In this document: piece after piece, positions 20,919 through 25,835 of the stretch | Layout of the letters: every line of letters begins with the position of its first letter | Position numbering within the stretch: position 1 is the first letter of the stretch | Virus record (IMG/VR): IMGVR_UViG_3300013129_001879 | Location: 1-25,835 of that record | Length of the DNA stretch: 25,835 nt | Origin: a virus | Strand: one strand, 5' to 3' | Notes under the pieces: generated by a model | What the model saw: only the letters and a program-made list of their open reading frames with translations | What the model was told of the DNA's origin: nothing | The model's database searches: none | Made by a program: the position numbers and the translations under genes

Positions 20919-20947
20919 ATTTTACACTAAATCTACAAAAATGTAAA
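20919..20947 (-). promoter_or_regulatory. Sigma70-type promoter of the 167-aa gene
   Basis: TTTACA (20947-20942), exactly 17 bases, TAAAAT (20924-20919) on the minus strand, 18 bases before the ATG. Confidence 0.6.
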
Positions 20948-20963
20948 CTGTTTTTATTCTTAT

Positions 20964-20971
20964 TATAAATA
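20964..20971 (+). promoter_or_regulatory. T4-type late promoter for the lone plus-strand gene
   Basis: A perfect plus-strand TATAAATA, 37 bases before the ATG at 21009. A sigma70-like TATAAT (about 20985-20990) also lies between it and the gene, without a clear -35. Confidence 0.5.
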
Positions 20972-21008
20972 AACTAATCTTGTTTATAATAAAATGGAAT
21001 AACAATAA

Positions 21009-21440
21009 ATGAAAAAAAGAATACCTCCTCTAATAATCGATCATCTTGAAACACTCAACAATCTATATTTACTTTCAATGATTGAGTATAATAGACAAGA
21101 ATATACATGCATAGTTGATAACATTACTAATACTGAAGTAAAAGCATTTGTATTAGATAATCATATTGCTCAACAAGGTATCTCTCCCGAAGAACTAATT
21201 TCTGAAGCTATATTTTGGTATTATGAAGCTTCAGCTAAATATCAATTTAGTATCCAATTAGCAAAAAAAGGATTATCCAATTTAGCTATTCCATTCTATA
21301 AGACATTTGCAATCAATAATATTGCTCGAGTAGTTGGTCGAGTATTTTATTATCCCGAACATAATAAAATAAAGGTAAAACGAAAAAGAGTTTTACCAAT
21401 ATCTGAAGGAATTGAAATTCATTTGAAACGTTTATCCTAA
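21009..21440 (+). CDS. Unknown protein on the plus strand (143 aa)
   Basis: 143 residues, AT-rich codons, no recognised motif. It is mostly helical in the middle (SPEELISEAIFWYYEASAKYQFSIQLAKKG) and basic at the end (KVKRKRVLP). It opposes every neighbour: divergent from the 20398-20901 gene and convergent with the glycosyltransferase-like gene, whose 3' end it overlaps by 4 bases. GGAA about 10 bases before the ATG is a weak ribosome binding site. Orientation and base composition suggest a late-acquired or independently timed gene. Confidence 0.75.
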   Translation: MKKRIPPLIIDHLETLNNLYLLSMIEYNRQEYTCIVDNITNTEVKAFVLDNHIAQQGISPEELISEAIFWYYEASAKYQFSIQLAKKGLSNLAIPFYKTFAINNIARVVGRVFYYPEHNKIKVKRKRVLPISEGIEIHLKRLS

Positions 21441-22660
21441 AACTTTAGAATAGCGGAGTCGAAGAAATCTGTCCATTTTCTATATTTAGGTGGAACATAT
21501 TCAAATTGATAATCGTCAGTTATAAATGAATATATGAATTCATTGACAAACTTTCCAGTAAGAATATCTTCATTTAGAAACATACTATCCAATTGTTTCC
21601 AAAGTGCTTCATACTCATCTGTATTTTCTTCTAAAAACAAAATTCGTTCCCACAAATCTTCAGGTTTTTGAAGTCTAAGTATTTCTGGGAACTCTACCAA
21701 GTTATCAGAGTCATATCCAGGATATAAGAATGGGACAATCTTATGTTGAACTAATTCACAGTATTTTCCGGTTGTCCAACCATCTTTGATAGGAATACAT
21801 AGTGAGTATTTCCAATGTTTGATCTTTTCTTGAAGTTCTAGAAAAGGAATGCTTCCTTTCATTCTTGCATCTTGTTGGAGATACTTTTCATGCCATTTTC
21901 CATAGATTTCAATATCTTCATTATCAGTTGATAGTATCCAATCTTTTAGAATAGGCCATCTTTGATTGACACCTTGTCTTTCATATTCTTCTGAACCTTC
22001 ATTACAGATAATACCAAACAAAGTATGCTTATCATAAGTATCACGATTAGAAGTATCAATATCACATAACTTGATTTGTTCTATTGGCCAATACTCAACA
22101 TTGCTAGTAAACAAAACTTTAGTTCTATCATCATATGATATCATCTTTGGTAGTTCAACTGTCCATTTTGCTTGAGCAAAATGTCTAAATGGACGATGAT
22201 GCAAATCTAATACTCTAAGTTCTCCATTACGCGGATCATTCGAAAATGCAATATACGGAACTTTTGAATGATTGAGCCACTTCAGTATCGGCGAACAGTA
22301 TCGTAAGACCATTTCAAATTTGATACGTTGTCTTTTAGACGGATCATTCTTATCAACTGTCATGTTGTCGATATTGACACCTGGAGCAGAGACACCTGTA
22401 TACATAACAAAAAGGTCAAGCTCTGGATCTTTATTGATAAAGTTATCTGCATCTTTTGAAGATGGTATAAAGACAACATTCTGATGCGGAAACATTCTTT
22501 TGTTAGAAGCATCTCCTCTACATTGTAAACAATAGAAAGTATCGTCCGGATTATTACGAGAAAGATTGACAACTAAAGTTTGGAAATCATTATCGACATG
22601 AGATACTTCACGTTCAAACTTTTTTGATTTTCCGAGATGAGCTAAACCGATTTTATACAT
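21437..22660 (-). CDS. Glycosyltransferase-like protein (407 aa)
   Basis: 407 residues with GT-B-like alternation of strands and helices. The C-terminal half holds FLELQEKIKHWKYSLCIPIKDGWTTGKYCELVQHKIVPFLYPGYD, resembling the donor-binding end of glycosyltransferases where a Gly and an acidic residue contact the nucleotide sugar; similar proteins occur in T4-type phages. The N-terminal half has no clear motif. Its start overlaps the HAD phosphatase gene by 8 bases, which links it to the kinase-cytidylyltransferase set. It could add a sugar or activated group to DNA or a surface glycan. Family assignment is moderate. Confidence 0.55.
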   Translation of the reverse strand: MYKIGLAHLGKSKKFEREVSHVDNDFQTLVVNLSRNNPDDTFYCLQCRGDASNKRMFPHQNVVFIPSSKDADNFINKDPELDLFVMYTGVSAPGVNIDNMTVDKNDPSKRQRIKFEMVLRYCSPILKWLNHSKVPYIAFSNDPRNGELRVLDLHHRPFRHFAQAKWTVELPKMISYDDRTKVLFTSNVEYWPIEQIKLCDIDTSNRDTYDKHTLFGIICNEGSEEYERQGVNQRWPILKDWILSTDNEDIEIYGKWHEKYLQQDARMKGSIPFLELQEKIKHWKYSLCIPIKDGWTTGKYCELVQHKIVPFLYPGYDSDNLVEFPEILRLQKPEDLWERILFLEENTDEYEALWKQLDSMFLNEDILTGKFVNEFIYSFITDDYQFEYVPPKYRKWTDFFDSAILKF

Positions 22661-23147
22661 ATATGAGTTGTTCTAATTGTTGAATTGTATTAATATAAGA
22701 AGTATGCAGAATGCCTATCCCACCAGCTTCTGTCCATACATCAATGTTTCGAGGTAAATCATCAATCAAGATATCTTCTTTATGTTTGACAAACTTACCT
22801 TTATTCTTTCCACCAATTACTGTAATGACTTCAAGATTTGAGTCAACGTATTTATGCACCCAATCAGTCTTATCCTGAGCAGCAGTGATTGCTTTACCTT
22901 CAGGTCGTGGTAGTGCAGTTAGAACTTTTACATCATACCCATCAATACCCCAGACATAATCGTAGAGTTCAAAAGCTCCTGGCAATGGATCAAGTTTTGC
23001 AAAGAAGTTGTCAATTTCTTTGGTGATAGGTTTCCAAAAGGTAACAGGATGTAAGTCTTTATAGTTTGGTCCGTGGAGTGCTATAACCGCTTTTTCAAAG
23101 TTAGCAAGAACTCCATCAAGGTCAAGATAGATAGTAGGTTTGTTCAT
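22653..23147 (-). CDS. HAD-family 5'-nucleotidase-like phosphatase
   Basis: 164 residues. HAD motif I DLDGVLANF (D9, D11), motif II region VLTALPRPEG, Lys in GKNKGKFV, and motif IV IDDLPRNIDVW...GGIGILH. This pattern fits the 5'(3')-deoxyribonucleotidase subgroup, which dephosphorylates nucleotides; a sugar-phosphate substrate is also possible given the neighbouring kinase and cytidylyltransferase. It is followed with an 8-base overlap by the glycosyltransferase-like gene and preceded by the cytidylyltransferase with a 9-base gap. Confidence 0.85.
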   Translation of the reverse strand: MNKPTIYLDLDGVLANFEKAVIALHGPNYKDLHPVTFWKPITKEIDNFFAKLDPLPGAFELYDYVWGIDGYDVKVLTALPRPEGKAITAAQDKTDWVHKYVDSNLEVITVIGGKNKGKFVKHKEDILIDDLPRNIDVWTEAGGIGILHTSYINTIQQLEQLIYV

Positions 23148-23156
23148 ATAGAGAGA

Positions 23157-23657
23157 TTATTTAGAGATTGGAATACTGACCTTCTGTGCAGCTTTTTCTT
23201 TTTGTTGAGCCGCTAAAACAATTCGTTGTCGTAATTCAGTTGTGGAAAAAGAATGTTTACGAGTATTGTAGAACATTTCAATATCAACCAAGTCTTTACC
23301 TGTATGATCAACATCTCGATATTCTTCACCAACAAATCGAATATCTGGACGGATAACTAACAAACTATCTCGTAAATCATTTTCTGACTCAAACGGAAAT
23401 ACTAAGTCAATATATGAAATGGCTTGAATTTGAACCCATCGTTCAAATAGTGATTGGATTGGTTTGTTCTTAGTTGATGGACGGTCTATAGTAGGGTCTG
23501 ATAACAACCCAACAACTAAAAAGTCACAATGAGCTTTACACTCAGCTAACATTGCAATATGGCCAGAGTGACATACGTCAAAGGTTGAACAAGTATAGCC
23601 AATCTTTCGACCAGCTTTACGTTCTCGTTCTATGATTTCTAATGGCTTTAGTGTCAT
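23157..23657 (-). CDS. Cytidylyltransferase-like nucleotidyltransferase
   Basis: 166 residues of the HxGH nucleotidyltransferase superfamily: FDVCHSGHIAMLAECKAHCD with H30 and H33, then VVGLLSDP, a conserved ER in LFERWVQI, and the closing SFSTTELRQRI (about 137-146), the STT-x-LR signature of glycerol-phosphate and ethanolamine- or choline-phosphate cytidylyltransferases. It would join CTP to a phosphorylated alcohol and release diphosphate. Overlap of 4 bases (ATGA) with the kinase gene before it indicates coupled production. Substrate not readable. Confidence 0.88.
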   Translation of the reverse strand: MTLKPLEIIERERKAGRKIGYTCSTFDVCHSGHIAMLAECKAHCDFLVVGLLSDPTIDRPSTKNKPIQSLFERWVQIQAISYIDLVFPFESENDLRDSLLVIRPDIRFVGEEYRDVDHTGKDLVDIEMFYNTRKHSFSTTELRQRIVLAAQQKEKAAQKVSIPISK

Positions 23658-24742
23658 AAATAGTGAATTCCATTTTCAATTACCGAAAGTGCTTTTCGAT
23701 ATAGTTCTTGTTGTTCAGGATGATATCGTATGTATTTGAGAATACGAACCCAATGTGAAAGTTTCAATATACCACAAATAGCATTAGCTTTGTTAGTACA
23801 TGCAATCCCGTAAACGTCTTTATACAACTTCTCTTCGATTACTTTATAATCTTTTTCATATTCAAATCTTTCAAGAGACATCAATAGTTTAGACATATCT
23901 AACATCCAACTTGAATAATCAGTTGGGTTAGGGTCAATCAGATACCATGTTTGACTTGTAACAATAACATTATCGATTGAAAAATCACCATGACAAAAAC
24001 TTTTTGAATTATTCATCATACTTTCAATTTTTTCAAGTTCTTGTATAATGATACGTTGGGCAGTTAGTGATAATTCACTTTGGTCTAAATGTTCTTTTAC
24101 TCTTTCAATATATGTTCCGAAGTCAAAAAAATTCATTGGATCATATTCAACAAACTCTCGGATTTGTCGATATAACTTATGTATGAAAGTTCCAGGGTTA
24201 TACTTATGACCTTTTATGAACTCCATGTTCAGGGTTTTGCCAATAACTGAATGCACTTCAGGAACGGCGATTTGGTAATCTTTTGCACGTTCATGCCAGG
24301 CTGCAACAGAAAGTGCATTGTCACATGTTTTACTAACAACTTGTTCATCAGTAATAAAGACGTCAGTGCCAGAAAGACCGTGGAGGATTTTGAATGACCT
24401 CTTCTTGAAATCATTTACTGATAATGCTTTATCATCGACATAATATGCACCTAACACTTTTTCAAACGAAAGAACATGATAATGAACATTATGATTTCTT
24501 AGCCACGTTTCAATACTTGTTCTATAAGTTTTTTCACGTAACGCAATATCGCCATTGCAAGAAAGCATTCCCCGAGCGGTCACAATCCAAATTTGAAAAC
24601 CATCTTCAAATAATTGATTGATTTTATCAATAACTTCTAAATCAGGAGTTGCATTATCCCAATCTCTATTGAATGTATGTGATATTGTATCATCTAAATC
24701 AATAATGAAAGTTCGATGATGTAGGGAATTAGATTTCGTCAT
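23654..24742 (-). CDS. HAD phosphatase fused to an aminoglycoside/choline kinase-like domain
   Basis: 362 residues in two parts. About 10-112: HAD domain of the capsule-biosynthesis (BcbF-like) type, with DLDDT (15-19), VTARGM (54-59) and YYVDDKA (100-106). About 115-362: an APH/choline kinase-like domain with K138 as candidate ATP lysine, HGDFSIDN (251-258) as the catalytic loop and the metal-binding Asp of LIDPNP (D270). Such kinases phosphorylate choline, ethanolamine or small alcohols. With the coupled cytidylyltransferase, it suggests synthesis of a CDP-activated alcohol. Fusion of phosphatase and kinase is seen directly in one uninterrupted frame. Its start overlaps a 45-codon gene. Confidence 0.85.
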   Translation of the reverse strand: MTKSNSLHHRTFIIDLDDTISHTFNRDWDNATPDLEVIDKINQLFEDGFQIWIVTARGMLSCNGDIALREKTYRTSIETWLRNHNVHYHVLSFEKVLGAYYVDDKALSVNDFKKRSFKILHGLSGTDVFITDEQVVSKTCDNALSVAAWHERAKDYQIAVPEVHSVIGKTLNMEFIKGHKYNPGTFIHKLYRQIREFVEYDPMNFFDFGTYIERVKEHLDQSELSLTAQRIIIQELEKIESMMNNSKSFCHGDFSIDNVIVTSQTWYLIDPNPTDYSSWMLDMSKLLMSLERFEYEKDYKVIEEKLYKDVYGIACTNKANAICGILKLSHWVRILKYIRYHPEQQELYRKALSVIENGIHYL

Positions 24743-24866
24743 GATAAAGATATGCTATAAAAAGATTGTCAACAGCACAAAGATATGAAAGTATTGCAGA
24801 AAATTCAGCTGAAGGAGCATATCCTAAAACATACATATATATAAAACTATCGATAGCAGCTTTCAT
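24729..24866 (-). CDS. Small hydrophobic protein (45 aa)
   Basis: ATG 24866 overlaps the previous stop (ATGA); the TAA at 24729 lies within the first codons of the HAD-kinase gene. The 45 residues (MKAAIDSFIYMYVLGYAPSA..., ending LYHDEI) contain a long stretch of aromatic and aliphatic residues and could be one membrane-associated helix. The double overlap and its filling of an otherwise empty gap argue that it is real. Confidence 0.6.
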   Translation of the reverse strand: MKAAIDSFIYMYVLGYAPSAEFSAILSYLCAVDNLFIAYLYHDEI

Positions 24867-25045
24867 AATTTATACCTAAATTGATAATAGTAATAATTGA
24901 ATTTTTTCCATACTTCTTTGATAATATCTTGAATAGCAAAACCAATAGCAGTAATAACAAAAATACAAATTAAAAAGAAACCGCCAATAATAACTGCAAT
25001 AGTTTCTAATATGATATCAAGAATAGTGAAAGTCATATCTAACAT
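24863..25045 (-). CDS. Small membrane protein (60 aa)
   Basis: 60 residues with one long hydrophobic segment (about 5-38: ILDIILETIAVIIGGFFLIC...) and a basic, Tyr-rich C-terminus that would be cytoplasmic. It overlaps the preceding membrane-protein gene by 7 bases and the next by 4 bases, forming a chain of small coupled genes. Not a recognised holin, though the size and single span are compatible with a membrane-acting phage protein. Confidence 0.65.
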   Translation of the reverse strand: MLDMTFTILDIILETIAVIIGGFFLICIFVITAIGFAIQDIIKEVWKKFNYYYYQFRYKL

Positions 25046-25221
25046 ATAATATGTTTTTCCTCTCTAACAAAGAAAGCATTTTTGAAAAACCGATATACCG
25101 GGAATGGACCAACAATAAAACAGAATACAAATCCAGTCAATAGTGCTAAAGCAACTAATGCCGGAACTGCAATACTATAGATAGCAATGGCAACGATACA
25201 ACCTTCAATTGAAATGTTCAT
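25039..25221 (-). CDS. Small membrane protein (60 aa)
   Basis: The start at 25221 (MNISIEGC) is chosen because it follows the zinc-ribbon stop codon by one base; an upstream in-frame start would overlap that gene fully. The product has two hydrophobic stretches (CIVAIAIYSIAVPALVALAL and GFVFCFIVGPFPVY) followed by a basic tail, so one long or two short membrane spans. Function unknown. Confidence 0.65.
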   Translation of the reverse strand: MNISIEGCIVAIAIYSIAVPALVALALLTGFVFCFIVGPFPVYRFFKNAFFVREEKHIIC

Positions 25222-25222
25222 A

Positions 25223-25417
25223 TTATTTAAGTTTGTTAGATTTTGCACTAAAACCACCAGAATGCCAACCTGCTCCACGTAAATTGAAAGCAGAGGCTCG
25301 AATGATTTTTTTCATTATTGTATCACACTTTTCACAATGATGTTGAGTAGTATCATTCATTTTGTGATTTATTTCTTTTTCATGTCCGCAGTTTGGACAC
25401 CCATAATCGTATAACAT
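25223..25417 (-). CDS. FmdB-type zinc-ribbon protein (64 aa)
   Basis: 64 residues from ATG 25417, which is preceded by AGGGAG about 6 bases upstream. Two CxxC pairs, CPNCG (about 7-11) and CEKC (about 28-31), make a zinc ribbon; the C-terminal GAGWHSGGF matches the end of FmdB-like putative regulatory proteins. These small proteins are common in phages and bacteria, and their molecular role is unsettled; binding of nucleic acid or a protein partner is likely. Overlap of the longer frame with the upstream gene (25435) was avoided by this start. Confidence 0.8.
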   Translation of the reverse strand: MLYDYGCPNCGHEKEINHKMNDTTQHHCEKCDTIMKKIIRASAFNLRGAGWHSGGFSAKSNKLK

Positions 25418-25434
25418 TGTTCTCCCTTTTGTTA

Positions 25435-25835
25435 TTACCAAATTGCGTAGAATTCTTTAAGTTTTTTGATAAGCCAGAGTTCAAATTCTTCTCGAAGTTC
25501 TGGAGTTTTTTCTGGAAGAGTTGTCGTTTTCAATAATTCTTCCATATTGTTATTTAGCATTTCAAAAATACCCACTGCATTATCAAATGCAATATGCCCA
25601 CGTTTGACTTTCAACAAAGCATCTGCCATATCTAATGGGAATTCAAGCTGATGGTTCTCTAAGATTTCACATGCTTGATATGCAATACGAATAGCATGTG
25701 AAAGAGCTTTCCAATCAACTTCTTGTGCTTGTGCTTTCTTAGCACGATGACCGTACTTTTCAACAAGTTTCTTCAGTGCATTTATTACATTTGACACTCG
25801 TTCAGTTTGATGATAATATCTATCATTGACTTGAA
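25435..25835 (-). CDS. C-terminal part of a nucleotidyltransferase-like protein (partial)
   Basis: The frame stays open to the window edge; a GTG at 25797 is not needed as a start because in-frame codons before it (QVNDRYYHQTER...) continue the helix. The visible 133 residues are helical, with DWKALSHAIRIAYQACEIL...EFPLDMADALLKVKRGHI, the pattern of the C-terminal helical region in predicted phage and bacterial nucleotidyltransferases (YcgL-like DNA polymerase beta superfamily). The catalytic GS-x-DxD part would lie upstream, outside the window, so the call is provisional. Confidence 0.5.
   Translation of the reverse strand, partial: QVNDRYYHQTERVSNVINALKKLVEKYGHRAKKAQAQEVDWKALSHAIRIAYQACEILENHQLEFPLDMADALLKVKRGHIAFDNAVGIFEMLNNNMEELLKTTTLPEKTPELREEFELWLIKKLKEFYAIW

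Noticed and set aside
1-25835. CRISPR array, insertion sequence or integrase
   Set aside because: No regularly spaced repeats with unique spacers, no transposase or recombinase motifs. The only mobile element seen is the GIY-YIG endonuclease.

Overview
The window looks like part of a large, AT-rich, probably T4-type tailed-phage genome infecting a Gram-negative host. Evidence: densely packed genes with 1-14 base overlaps, nearly all on the minus strand; many short unrecognised ORFs; a phage nucleotide and DNA metabolism set (dihydrofolate reductase, NAD-dependent DNA ligase, HAD deoxyribonucleotidase-like protein); a GIY-YIG homing endonuclease; and perfect copies of the T4-type late promoter octamer TATAAATA. 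No capsid, terminase or polymerase gene is visible, so the phage assignment is inference. The host type is inferred from two Sec-exported products, one an outer-membrane porin.

Layout. 1-409: 3' end of a plus-strand, probably virion-surface gene, convergent with DHFR. 396-5472: DHFR, two unrecognised genes, a Ro60/TROVE protein, a 321-nt structured RNA with the hallmarks of a Y RNA and its own sigma70-type promoter, and two more unrecognised genes. 5473-5931: gene-free repeat region ending in a strong hairpin terminator. 5932-13068: a secreted metzincin protease with a PKD domain, a GT-B glycosyltransferase, an acidic small protein, the GIY-YIG endonuclease with a late promoter inside an RBS-occluding hairpin, an orphan tmRNA/tRNA-type T-arm, two small genes and a phosphate-selective-type porin. 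13135-20901: sirtuin, DUF5661-like and other small genes, a calcineurin-like phosphoesterase, a Pth2-like protein, a DNA ligase without zinc finger, an acireductone dioxygenase, and a further unrecognised gene. 21009-21440: a lone plus-strand gene. 21437-25835: a tightly overlapping set of glycosyltransferase-like protein, HAD phosphatase, cytidylyltransferase, HAD-kinase fusion, small membrane proteins, zinc ribbon and the C-terminal part of a nucleotidyltransferase-like gene.

How they work together (inference). The Ro60 protein and adjacent Y-like RNA form an RNP unit. Kinase, cytidylyltransferase, phosphatase and glycosyltransferase look like a pathway making a CDP-activated small molecule and attaching it to a glycan or other acceptor. 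Porin, protease, sirtuin and acireductone dioxygenase are host-interaction or auxiliary metabolic genes. Two promoter types recur on the minus strand: TTTACA-N17-TATAAT-like (sigma70, probably early) and TATAAATA (late).
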